Source: UMGS1696 sp964430105
Lineage (GTDB): Bacteria; Bacillota; Clostridia; Oscillospirales; CAG-272
NCBI GenBank assembly: GCA_964430105.1
Contig: CAYSEF010000011.1
Coordinates: 1 to 47,190 of the forward strand
Length of the DNA: 47,190 nucleotides
Direction of reading: 5' to 3'
Shown here: positions 35,330-43,430 of the stretch, one piece after another
Position numbering within the stretch: the stretch's first letter is position 1
How the letters are laid out: each line of letters opens with the position of its first letter
Translations under genes and position numbers: made by a program
Notes under the pieces: generated by a model
Told to the model about the DNA's origin: nothing
Database searches by the model: none
Seen by the model: the letters and a program-made list of their open reading frames with translations, nothing else

Positions 35330-36106
35330 TTATTTTGGATGCATAGTTCGTGCGATAGATATCGGAAACACCGCCCGAGCACCGTTGAAGTAAAGATTCC
35401 GTGTCGAGGTGGATATGGTTGCTCCGCTTGTTATTATATCGTCGAACAGGATGAATTTATCACCCTCATGAACCGAATCCTTAATAATTGCGAGAGAATT
35501 TTCGGCGTTTTCGAGCCTTTCTGCCATATTCAGATTTTTCTGTTCATCGCCTGAGATGCGATAAATAGTTTTTCTGTATGGAATATCAAGAATAGAGGAC
35601 AGCTTTTTTACCATTTCCTCGCATTGATCAAAACCGAATTTTTCGAGATTGTCAGCGTTTCTCGGAGGATATGTCAGTATCCATTCCGAAAGCTCAAGCT
35701 TGGCTTTAGAAAACTGCTTACGAAGCTCAGAAGCAAGCTCATTTGCAAAGAAATCTGTGAATTCTCCACGCTGTTTGAATCGGAGTATCATGTTTTCTGT
35801 CTGACGCTGCTCAGCTTCGTTAGAATTACTGCGACTTATATAGAAACAAAGCGATATGAATTGCCTGTCACCTATGGAGGTGCGTGTCAGTGAAGTAAAA
35901 TCACATCCACACGAGCAATTTTTTACAGTGTTTCCGCATTTTGGGCAGTGTTCAAACGATTCTTTAATGTAAACTGAATAGCAATTTCGACATAGTGCAT
36001 GGCTTACCTCCGCCTTATTACCACAATATAAACAGCACGACGGGAACAGCAGATTATAAACATTCTGCATGAAATTCATCGCATTGCCGATAATTGAGGT
36101 CATCAT
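35330..36106 (-). CDS. comF: ComF family phosphoribosyltransferase-like protein
   Basis: The 258-aa protein has an N-terminal double zinc knuckle (Cys25, Cys28, Cys39, Cys42; Cys54, Cys57, Cys64, Cys66) and a C-terminal phosphoribosyltransferase domain with the PRPP motif FILFDDIITSGAT. ComF proteins help bring single-stranded DNA into the cell during transformation; other roles are likely in bacteria not known to be competent. The ATG shares its first base with the potC stop (TAATG), so it is translationally coupled to a polyamine permease gene, an unusual place. No other competence gene is in the window. Confidence 0.88.
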   Translation of the reverse strand: MMTSIIGNAMNFMQNVYNLLFPSCCLYCGNKAEVSHALCRNCYSVYIKESFEHCPKCGNTVKNCSCGCDFTSLTRTSIGDRQFISLCFYISRSNSNEAEQRQTENMILRFKQRGEFTDFFANELASELRKQFSKAKLELSEWILTYPPRNADNLEKFGFDQCEEMVKKLSSILDIPYRKTIYRISGDEQKNLNMAERLENAENSLAIIKDSVHEGDKFILFDDIITSGATISTSTRNLYFNGARAVFPISIARTMHPK

Positions 36107-36915
36107 TACTTGGATTTTGAAGCCTTTTTGTCTGCTCTGATCTGTCCGATGTTGACGACAAGAAGCAGTACAAGAACTGTGATGAATATAAGAGAGGAAA
36201 GAGCGTACATATCAGGCTTAACAGTTTTCTTTGTCATTGAGAAAATGAGCAAAGGAAGTGTCTGGAAGCTGGAGCCTGTGGTATAGTAGCTAATTACGAA
36301 ATCGTCGAGCGATAAAGTGAAGGACATCAAAAGACCTGAAGTGATACCGGGCATTATTGCAGGAATTACTACCTTAAAGAATGCCTGTATCGGTGTACTT
36401 CCGAGATCCTGTGCGGCCTGGAAAAGATAGGGGTCGGTCTGGTTCAGCTTTGGCAGAACATTCAGAATGACGTAAGGTAAATTAAAAGTGACGTGAGCTA
36501 TAAGAAGTGTAACAAAATTAAGGGAGTTTGATGCACCGACAGCACGACCTACAAACACGAACAGAAGCATAAGAGATACGCCTGTTACTATATCCGGATT
36601 CATCATCGGGATATTTGTTACAAGGTCAAGAGTCGCTTTCCATGCCTTATTGCGAACATAATAAATGTAAACAGCGGCAGCCGTACCGATTATTGTAGCG
36701 ATAACTGCGGAGGTTACAGCAAGAATAAGTGTGTTTCTCAGTGCAGTCATAGTCTGACCGGACGAAAACAGCTCACGATACCATTTCAGAGAGAAGCCCG
36801 TGAACACAGACGTACTTTTTGCTTCGTTAAATGAGAAGAACACCATTACGAGAAGCGGTGCATAGAGAAGGACGTAAATAAGACCGATGAAAATATTACC
36901 AACTGATTTTTTCAT
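36106..36915 (-). CDS. potC: Spermidine/putrescine ABC transporter permease PotC
   Basis: The 269-aa protein has six membrane helices and the BPD permease EAA loop QAAQDLGSTPIQAFFKVVIPAIMPGI, which contacts the ATPase PotA. The N-terminal VLLYAPLLVMVFFSFN and the FTLSLDDFVISYYTTG region are typical of PotC. GGAGG lies 6 nt before the ATG. It follows potB by 14 bp and overlaps the comF start by one base. Confidence 0.95.
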   Translation of the reverse strand: MKKSVGNIFIGLIYVLLYAPLLVMVFFSFNEAKSTSVFTGFSLKWYRELFSSGQTMTALRNTLILAVTSAVIATIIGTAAAVYIYYVRNKAWKATLDLVTNIPMMNPDIVTGVSLMLLFVFVGRAVGASNSLNFVTLLIAHVTFNLPYVILNVLPKLNQTDPYLFQAAQDLGSTPIQAFFKVVIPAIMPGITSGLLMSFTLSLDDFVISYYTTGSSFQTLPLLIFSMTKKTVKPDMYALSSLIFITVLVLLLVVNIGQIRADKKASKSK

Positions 36916-36929
36916 GTCATACCTCCATC

Positions 36930-37751
36930 TTATACGAGTAAATTATCGCCATCATCACCGGCAAATTTCTTCATCAGTGCCATAGATAAAAGGATAAGCA
37001 CCATCAGAACAAGCGATAAAGCCGCACCGAGGTTGTAATTGTACAAAGACTGTATCTGTTTTTCGATAGCGTCACCAACGAGCATTATCTTACCGCCGAG
37101 CTTCTGGCTGATATAGAATGTGCTGATAGACGGAACAAAAACCATTGTGATTCCGGAAACAACGCCCGGAAGCGACATTGGAAGGATTATTCTTCGCATT
37201 ATTGAAGGTCCGCTGGAACCGAGGTCTTCAGCCGCTTCGAGAATGCTTGGATCTATCTTTGACATAACGGAGTATATCGGCAGGATCATGTACGGAATGT
37301 AATTATAGACCATACCGAAAATTACGGCTCCCGGTGTACCTATCATTTTTAACGGTTCAATACCGATCATTCCGAGAAGATTGTTAATGATACCGTTTTT
37401 TTCGAGAATATTCATCCAAGAATATGTACGGATAAGCAGGTTCATCCACATAGGGAGCATGACAAGCATCATCATAATACGTTGAGTGCTTTCACGCTTT
37501 CTGCTCATGAGATAGGCGAAGGGATAAGAAATAAGAAGTGTGATTATTGTTGCTATAAGGGAGTATTCGATGGATATCAAAAAGACTTCCTTATAACCGG
37601 CCAAGGCTTTAATATTTTCAAATGTGAAATTACCGTTTGCATCTGTAAAAGAGTAGTAAACGACAATAATGAGAGGCACTATGATAAATATAGCGGCCCA
37701 AAGTATGTAAGGAGCACCCAGTAGGCGCTGTGCAAGAGAGCGTTTTTTCAT
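36930..37751 (-). CDS. potB: Spermidine/putrescine ABC transporter permease PotB
   Basis: The 273-aa protein has six membrane helices and the EAA loop EAAEDLGSSGPSIMRRIILPMSLPGV. PYILWAAIFIIVPLIIVVYYSF and MWMNLLIRTYSWMNIL are typical of PotB. I choose the ATG at 37751, which has GAGGG about 8 nt upstream; a GTG at 37766 that overlaps the potA stop is an alternative and would add 5 residues. Confidence 0.94.
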   Translation of the reverse strand: MKKRSLAQRLLGAPYILWAAIFIIVPLIIVVYYSFTDANGNFTFENIKALAGYKEVFLISIEYSLIATIITLLISYPFAYLMSRKRESTQRIMMMLVMLPMWMNLLIRTYSWMNILEKNGIINNLLGMIGIEPLKMIGTPGAVIFGMVYNYIPYMILPIYSVMSKIDPSILEAAEDLGSSGPSIMRRIILPMSLPGVVSGITMVFVPSISTFYISQKLGGKIMLVGDAIEKQIQSLYNYNLGAALSLVLMVLILLSMALMKKFAGDDGDNLLV

Positions 37752-37762
37752 TTTCACGACCC

Positions 37763-38890
37763 TCACTCATCTTCATCGTCCGGTATCTGATTAAGCTCGT
37801 CCAGCTCGTCTGAATAACTGCTGTAATCGCCGAACTTGCCGGAATATTTCGATTTTTTCATGACATGAATAGCATCGGGTTCAATGAATAAGCCGACCTC
37901 CTGCCCTTCATGCGCTTCATCCGTGGTCTGTATCATCCACTTAAAACCGCCTATATCGACGATTATTTCAAAATGCACACCAAGGAATGTGACTGAGGTG
38001 ACGATTCCCTTGAGCATACCGTCTTCTTTTTTGACGATATCCACGTCTTCGGGACGTACTACAACATCGACAGGCTCATTTTTCGCAAATCCTGTGTCAA
38101 GACAGCGGAATTCCTTGCCGGAGAAGGTTACGCGGTAATCATCCTTCATTACACCGTCAAGAATATTCGATTCACCGATAAAGTCAGCTACAAACGCGTT
38201 TTGAGGCTCGTTGTAAATATCGATAGGTGAACCGATCTGCTGAATCTTGCCCTCATTCATAACGACAACCGTATCGGACATAGAAAGTGCTTCTTCCTGG
38301 TCGTGCGTTACGAATATAAACGTGATTCCGAGAGCTTTTTGAATGTTTTTAAGTTCATTCTGCATATCCTTGCGGAGCTTTAGGTCGAGAGCCGCAAGAG
38401 GTTCGTCAAGTAGAAGAACCTTTGGCTTTAGCACAAGAGCACGTGCAATAGCTACACGTTGCTGCTGACCGCCGGATAGCTTTGCGATATTTCGCTTTTC
38501 AAAGCCTTCAAGATTTACAAGAGTCAGCATTTCGGAAACTCGCTGTTTGATTTCAGCCTCCGGAACATGACGAACTCTCAGACCATAGGCGATGTTCTCG
38601 AAAACATTGTAGTTCGGGAAAAGCGCATAACGCTGAAAAATGGTGTTTACCTCACGCTTGTACGCAGGAACACCATTCATGTTTTTCGAATCAAAAAACA
38701 CTTCTCCCGCATCAGGTTCGAGAAATCCCGCAATAATACGCAGTGTTGTGGTCTTACCGCATCCCGAAGAACCGAGAAGCGTAACGAACTCACCGTCCTT
38801 GATAGAAAGGCTGAGATCGTCGAGAACCTTGTCACCGTCGAATGTTACTGTTATGTTTTTTAATTCAATGATATTATTATTTTTATTCAT
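37763..38890 (-). CDS. potA: Spermidine/putrescine ABC transporter ATP-binding protein PotA
   Basis: PotA powers polyamine uptake. Walker A is GSSGCGKTT, the signature LSGGQQQRVAIARAL, Walker B VLLLDEPLAALD and the switch FVTHDQEEAL. The C-terminal regulatory TOBE domain spans about residues 240-350, followed by a Ser/Asp/Glu-rich tail (YSSYSDELDELNQIPDDEDE). The 375-aa length is normal. It is the first gene of the operon and lies behind a very long leader. GGGGG lies about 11 nt before the ATG. Confidence 0.95.
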   Translation of the reverse strand: MNKNNNIIELKNITVTFDGDKVLDDLSLSIKDGEFVTLLGSSGCGKTTTLRIIAGFLEPDAGEVFFDSKNMNGVPAYKREVNTIFQRYALFPNYNVFENIAYGLRVRHVPEAEIKQRVSEMLTLVNLEGFEKRNIAKLSGGQQQRVAIARALVLKPKVLLLDEPLAALDLKLRKDMQNELKNIQKALGITFIFVTHDQEEALSMSDTVVVMNEGKIQQIGSPIDIYNEPQNAFVADFIGESNILDGVMKDDYRVTFSGKEFRCLDTGFAKNEPVDVVVRPEDVDIVKKEDGMLKGIVTSVTFLGVHFEIIVDIGGFKWMIQTTDEAHEGQEVGLFIEPDAIHVMKKSKYSGKFGDYSSYSDELDELNQIPDDEDE

Positions 38891-39265
38891 ATTTTTTGCA
38901 TCCCCCTTTGCGGCAAAAGTACCACGTTAAGCCGTATTACAGCTCTGCGCGAGACCCACACATCGGCTAATCACAGCCCCCGCAAAGAGTGTCTTGCAAA
39001 AGAGACGGAAGACCGCCCGATTGCAGCTGCGATTTCTTAGATTGGTTTTTTGCTGATATTGCATAAAAATCCTATCCCGGTTCTGTTAAAACTGCCGGGT
39101 GTGAACATCAAAATATTCCATTGTGAACGAACCGCGCTTTATGCCTTACTCATGCCGGTACTGACTGGCCTACATAGGTATACTTTACTACGCGATCTGA
39201 TGTTTTTGTAATTCGGAAGCCTTTGCGCAGTCCGAATTTGTCAGCACAGATGCAAAAATCGTGCA
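38891..39265 (-). ncRNA. Candidate structured RNA leader of the pot operon
   Basis: The inferred transcript has about 375 nt before potA without a gene. Several helices can form on the minus strand: AATTCGGA/TCCGAATT (39231-39238 with 39210-39217), an outer AACATCA/TGATGTT (39198-39204 with 39104-39110) enclosing CGCG/CGCG and a GCC..GGC hairpin, and CCCGG/CCGGG (39095-39099 with 39076-39080). Near potA there are GGCT/AGCC hairpins. I cannot match it to a known riboswitch, T-box, 6S, tmRNA or RNase P. A regulatory RNA for polyamine uptake is an inference. Confidence 0.45.
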
Positions 39266-39271
39266 TCTATG

Positions 39272-39300
39272 ATTATACTATGTTTTAGTCCGATTGTAAA
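39272..39300 (-). promoter_or_regulatory. Promoter of the pot operon
   Basis: TTTACA (39295-39300) and TATAAT (39272-39277) with a 17-bp spacer on the minus strand. It places the start of transcription about 375 nt upstream of potA. Confidence 0.7.
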
Positions 39301-39485
39301 TATATTTTGCGTAAATTCTTTTTGATTTGAGTGAAAATATTAAAATAATTGCCATAATTATGCAAAAATACATGAATTGACTGTTGTTTTCGTGCCGTAT
39401 GATGAATTAAGTGTGACGATGTATATAAAAATACTGCCTAAGTGCGATGAAATTACAATAGCTACACAAGACGTTTGCATGGCTA

Positions 39486-39514
39486 TTGACATACTGCGAG
39501 GGATATTGTATAAT
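39486..39514 (+). promoter_or_regulatory. Promoter of the Tet(M)-like GTPase gene
   Basis: Consensus TTGACA (39486-39491) and TATAAT (39509-39514) with a 17-bp spacer; the leader is only about 32 nt, so there is no room for the peptide attenuator known from tet(M). Confidence 0.85.
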
Positions 39515-39552
39515 TTATTCAATAATCAGTTTTATTTTAAGGAATTGCGTCT

Positions 39553-41601
39553 ATGCCTAAAATATACCATAATATCGGCGTACTTGCCCATGTTGACTCG
39601 GGTAAAACTACGCTTACGGAACAGCTTCTTTATCTCACCGGAGTTGTACGGACTGCGGGAAGTGTTGACTCCGGTACAGCGGCTACAGATAATTTATCTA
39701 TAGAAAGAAAACGCGGTATTTCCGTTCGTACCTCCACTGCCACTGCTGAATGGAATGGTGTTACGATCAATATTATAGATACCCCCGGTCACGTTGACTT
39801 TGCAGGTGAGGTTGAGCGTTCACTTTGTGCGCTTGATTATGCTATCGTGTTGGTTTCAGCTGTTGAGGGCGTTCGTGCACATACAGAAAACATTCTCAAG
39901 GCTCTTGATGAGGCAAAGCTTCCGAGACTTGTCTTCATTAATAAAATAGACCGTGCAGGAGCTGATTCCTCGGCTGTAATGAAGGAGCTGGCAAATGTTT
40001 CAAAATCTGCGTGGATGCTTCTTACAGATACTGAAAACGAGGGACTTGATAACTTCGTTTGCAAAAATCGAGAGGGAAATGATTTCGCAAAGGCGGCAAC
40101 TGAGGCATTGTGTGAGCTTTCACCTGAAGCGGAAGAAGCATTTCTTACGGATGAGGTATTGCCACTTGATAGAGCAAAGGAGCTTGTGAAGGAAGAAATT
40201 TCCTCTTGCAGACTTACACCTGTTCTTATCGGAAGTGCGAAATTGTCAGTTGGAGTGCGTGAGATAGCAGATTTTATCACAGAATTTATGCCATCCTCTG
40301 CGAGACGAGCAACAGACGATCTTTGCGGTATAATTTTTAAGATAGAGCATGACAAAACAATGGGAAAAATATCCCATATAAGAATGTTTGGCGGAACTAT
40401 TAAAAACCGTGATGAGGTCAGCCTTGTTCAGCCTGTAGATCAGCGCAAGGTGAACCCTGACGGAGAAGAAAACGATGCCGTGGAGCTTGCCGAAAAGCCA
40501 CCTGTTACCGAAAAGGTTTCACAGATACGCAAATTCACAGGTGGTCGTTATACTGATGCCGGTGAGGTCGTTGGTGGGGATATTGCGGCATTATGTGGTC
40601 TTCCGTCAGCAAAAACGGGTCAATTTGTCGGTTCACTTGAATTGAGTGATACATATAGACTTGCAACACCGTTTCTTCGAGTTAAGGTGACTCCTGCGGA
40701 TGGTGACAATGATAAAATACCTGCACTTGCAGAGGCTTTGTCACAGCTTTCCGATGAGGAACCGTATATTGATGCAAAATGGGAAAACGGTCAGAAAGAG
40801 ATCGTTATTTCCACGACAGGCTCAATACAGACAGAGGTTATTGATTCTCTCCTTAGAGAAAGATATAACATCATCGCAAGCTTCTCACCGCCTACAGTCA
40901 TTTATAAGGAAACTCCTGCTGCTGTCGGTTATGCGTATGCTGATTATACTATGCCAAAGCCTTGTTGGGCAGCAGTTCGCTTTAAGTTTGAGCCTATGCC
41001 AAGAGGATACGGTGTATCTTATCATGGCAAGCTTCCGTCAAATCAGTGCTTCTATCGTTATCAGACGCATATCAGAACATCGTTCTATTCATGCCTTGAA
41101 CAGGGCTTGTATGGCTGGGAGGTAACTGACTTCAAATGTACTCTTGTCGGCGGTCAGCACCATACTATCCATACACATCCGCTTGATTTCTTCGTGTGTA
41201 CACCAATGGCATTTATGAACGGCCTTAAAGATATCGGTGTTACTATACTTGAACCACTGCTTAAAATGCGTATTTCTGTGCCAATGGAGCTTTCGGGTAA
41301 GATAATCACTGAAATTGCAAAAATGGGCGGTGAATATGACGCACCTGTACTCCTTGGTATGACTTCCGTTGTTGAAGCTATAGTTCCCGTTGCCACATCA
41401 ATGGATTTTCCTCAGAAGCTTGCTTCAATGACATCGGGTAAAGCTGCACTTAATTCTTCGTTCTATGGCTACAGAGAATGCAGAGACGGAAAAGAGCATA
41501 TTAACCCAAGACGAGGCGTAAATCCCCTTGACAGATCAAAGTGGATTCTTTGGGCAAGAGGCGCATATCAGCTTTCTCAGGAAGAAATGTGGGGATTGTA
41601 A
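39553..41601 (+). CDS. Tet(M)/EF-G-like translation factor GTPase, divergent
   Basis: The 682-aa protein has EF-G-type GTPase motifs: AHVDSGKT (12-19), the switch region around RGISVRTST, DTPGHVDF (77-83) and NKID (130-133). Domains II to V follow; EQGLYGWEVTDFKCTLVGG and YGYRECRDGKEHINPRRGVNPLDRSKW match ribosomal protection proteins. The domain IV loop that carries SPVSTPADFR in Tet(M) and displaces tetracycline reads HTIHTHPLDFF here (about residues 537-547). The chain is longer than Tet(M) (639 aa). Resistance is therefore uncertain; a housekeeping ribosome role is equally possible. AAGGA precedes the ATG. Confidence 0.82.
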   Translation: MPKIYHNIGVLAHVDSGKTTLTEQLLYLTGVVRTAGSVDSGTAATDNLSIERKRGISVRTSTATAEWNGVTINIIDTPGHVDFAGEVERSLCALDYAIVLVSAVEGVRAHTENILKALDEAKLPRLVFINKIDRAGADSSAVMKELANVSKSAWMLLTDTENEGLDNFVCKNREGNDFAKAATEALCELSPEAEEAFLTDEVLPLDRAKELVKEEISSCRLTPVLIGSAKLSVGVREIADFITEFMPSSARRATDDLCGIIFKIEHDKTMGKISHIRMFGGTIKNRDEVSLVQPVDQRKVNPDGEENDAVELAEKPPVTEKVSQIRKFTGGRYTDAGEVVGGDIAALCGLPSAKTGQFVGSLELSDTYRLATPFLRVKVTPADGDNDKIPALAEALSQLSDEEPYIDAKWENGQKEIVISTTGSIQTEVIDSLLRERYNIIASFSPPTVIYKETPAAVGYAYADYTMPKPCWAAVRFKFEPMPRGYGVSYHGKLPSNQCFYRYQTHIRTSFYSCLEQGLYGWEVTDFKCTLVGGQHHTIHTHPLDFFVCTPMAFMNGLKDIGVTILEPLLKMRISVPMELSGKIITEIAKMGGEYDAPVLLGMTSVVEAIVPVATSMDFPQKLASMTSGKAALNSSFYGYRECRDGKEHINPRRGVNPLDRSKWILWARGAYQLSQEEMWGL

Positions 41602-41643
41602 TACCAAAAAATACATCAAAAGTGAAAAAATTTCCCTTTCCCA

Positions 41644-41673
41644 TTGCAAATACTACTGAATCTGTGCTATAAT
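41644..41673 (+). promoter_or_regulatory. Promoter of asnS
   Basis: TTGCAA (41644-41649) and an extended -10 TGCTATAAT (-10 at 41668-41673) with an 18-bp spacer. No T-box-like leader fits in the remaining 47 nt. Confidence 0.75.
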
Positions 41674-41720
41674 AGTACATTATAATAAAAATAAATTTAA
41701 CCAAACAGAGGGATCCAATC

Positions 41721-43112
41721 ATGGAACTTACAAGTATTCGTCAGCTCTACAGAGAGCGTGATTCTGTTGACCACGAGCACGTCACTGTCGGTGGCTGGGT
41801 CAGAAGTATCCGCGCCTCAAAGTCCTTCGGATTTATCATGCTGTCCGATGGTACTTTCTTTGAACCTATTCAGATAGTTTACGATGATAAACTTGCTAAT
41901 TTTGCAGAAATTTCCAAATATAACGTAGGCTCTGCTCTTGTTGTAGAGGGCAGAATTATCGAAACTCCCGATGCAAAACAGCCCTTCGAAATTCATGCAG
42001 ATAATGTAACTCTTGAAGGTGCTTCTACTCCCGATTATCCTCTCCAGAAGAAGCGTCATACTACCGAATATCTTCGTACTATCTCACATCTTCGTCCGAG
42101 AACTAATCTGTTCCAGGCAGTATTCCGTGTTCGTTCACTGGCAGCTTTTGCTATTCACAAATTCTTCCAGGAAAGAGCATTCGTTTACGTTCATACTCCG
42201 CTTATCACAGGCTCTGACTGCGAAGGTGCGGGCGAAATGTTCCGTGTAACCACACTTGATATGGATAATCTTCCGAAAACAGAAGATGGTGCTGTTGATT
42301 TCAGCAAGGACTTCTTCGGAAAGAGCGCAAACCTTACTGTATCCGGTCAGCTCAATGGCGAAACATTCGCTATGGCGTTTAAGAATATCTATACCTTTGG
42401 CCCTACATTCCGTGCTGAAAATTCCAACACAACACGCCATGCTGCGGAATTTTGGATGATCGAGCCGGAAATCGCATTTGCTGACCTTAACGATGATATG
42501 AAGCTTGCTGAGGATATGCTCAAGTATATCATCACATATGTTATGGAAAATGCACCGGAAGAAATGGCGTTCTTTAACCAGTTCGTTGATAAGGGACTTA
42601 TCGAAAGACTTAATCACGTTGTATCCTCCGATTTCGGCCATGTTACTTATACAGAAGCTATCGAAATTCTCGAAAAGAATAACGATAAATTTGACTATAA
42701 GGTTTCGTGGGGCTGTGACCTCCAAACTGAGCATGAACGCTATCTCACCGAAGAAGTGTTCAAGCGTCCTGTATTCGTGACAGACTATCCGAAGGAAATC
42801 AAAGCATTCTATATGAAGCTGAATCCCGATGGAAAGACAGTTGCAGCAATGGACTGCCTTGTTCCCGGAATTGGCGAAATAATCGGTGGTTCTCAGAGAG
42901 AGGATTCGCTTGAACTTCTCGAAGCTCGTATGGATGAGCTTGGACTTGAAAAAGAATCCTATCAGTTCTATCTCGATCTGAGAAAGTATGGTTCTGCACG
43001 TCATGCCGGCTTTGGCCTTGGATTTGAAAGATGTGTAATGTATCTCACCGGTGTATCTAACATCCGTGACGTTCTCCCATTCCCGAGAACAGTCGGAAAC
43101 TGCGAGCTGTAA
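41721..43112 (+). CDS. asnS: Asparaginyl-tRNA synthetase
   Basis: AsnRS charges tRNA-Asn. The N-terminal OB-fold (about residues 15-105, VTVGGWVRSIRASKSFGFIMLSDG) binds the anticodon. The class II catalytic core shows motif 2 with FRAENSNTTRHAAEFWMIEPE and motif 3 GFGLGFERCVMYLTG. NTTRH and the segment MDCLVPGIGEIIGGSQRE favour AsnRS over AspRS. The 463-aa length is typical. The ATG follows GAGGGATCC. A 354-codon frame on the other strand here is a shadow. Confidence 0.96.
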   Translation: MELTSIRQLYRERDSVDHEHVTVGGWVRSIRASKSFGFIMLSDGTFFEPIQIVYDDKLANFAEISKYNVGSALVVEGRIIETPDAKQPFEIHADNVTLEGASTPDYPLQKKRHTTEYLRTISHLRPRTNLFQAVFRVRSLAAFAIHKFFQERAFVYVHTPLITGSDCEGAGEMFRVTTLDMDNLPKTEDGAVDFSKDFFGKSANLTVSGQLNGETFAMAFKNIYTFGPTFRAENSNTTRHAAEFWMIEPEIAFADLNDDMKLAEDMLKYIITYVMENAPEEMAFFNQFVDKGLIERLNHVVSSDFGHVTYTEAIEILEKNNDKFDYKVSWGCDLQTEHERYLTEEVFKRPVFVTDYPKEIKAFYMKLNPDGKTVAAMDCLVPGIGEIIGGSQREDSLELLEARMDELGLEKESYQFYLDLRKYGSARHAGFGLGFERCVMYLTGVSNIRDVLPFPRTVGNCEL

Positions 43113-43118
43113 TTGCAA

Positions 43119-43301
43119 ATGCTGACAATATTGCAATATCTTGCACTTCTTGCGGCGTTTTTTGTGCCGTGGACGGTTGGCGAAGCAGTAAAGTGTCATA
43201 AAAATGGCGATACACGAAAGCGTAATTTTTGCGTTATCTTTACGGCTGTTTGTGTGATTCTTTTGGTGCTGACTATCGTTATCGCATTTGGCGTAAATTA
43301 A
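43119..43301 (+). CDS. Small two-helix membrane protein, unknown
   Basis: The 60-aa product has two hydrophobic helices (about 3-20 and 38-57) joined by a basic loop (KCHKNGDTRKRN). The ATG at 43119 is 6 nt after the asnS stop and no clear ribosome binding site is seen, so translation would depend on asnS. A terminator follows at 43358. I know no family for it. Confidence 0.5.
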   Translation: MLTILQYLALLAAFFVPWTVGEAVKCHKNGDTRKRNFCVIFTAVCVILLVLTIVIAFGVN

Positions 43302-43357
43302 AGCTTATTTCATGCCGTATGGCATTGCTGTTATATAAACCGATGCCTGAATAAAAG

Positions 43358-43387
43358 ACCGTGCGATGCGAAATCGTGCGGTTTTTT
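43358..43387 (+). terminator. Terminator after asnS
   Basis: A 10-bp stem (ACCGTGCGAT with ATCGTGCGGT, two G-T wobbles) and a 5-nt loop, followed by TTTTT. Confidence 0.85.
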
Positions 43388-43430
43388 GTTAGTGGCAGAA
43401 AAATATTTATATGATATAGGAGATACCATA

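Noticed and set aside
38891..39265. T-box, 6S RNA, tmRNA or RNase P RNA in the pot leader
   Set aside because: I could not find the T-box AGGGTGGNACCGCG core, a tmRNA tag frame with tRNA-like ends, or the conserved RNase P segments.
39553..41601. An acquired tetracycline resistance island
   Set aside because: No integrase, transposase, conjugation gene or repeat flanks the gene, and the key resistance loop is not conserved.
42135..43199. A 354-codon open frame on the minus strand opposite asnS
   Set aside because: asnS is unmistakable; the antisense product is rich in Cys, Phe and His with no domain pattern.
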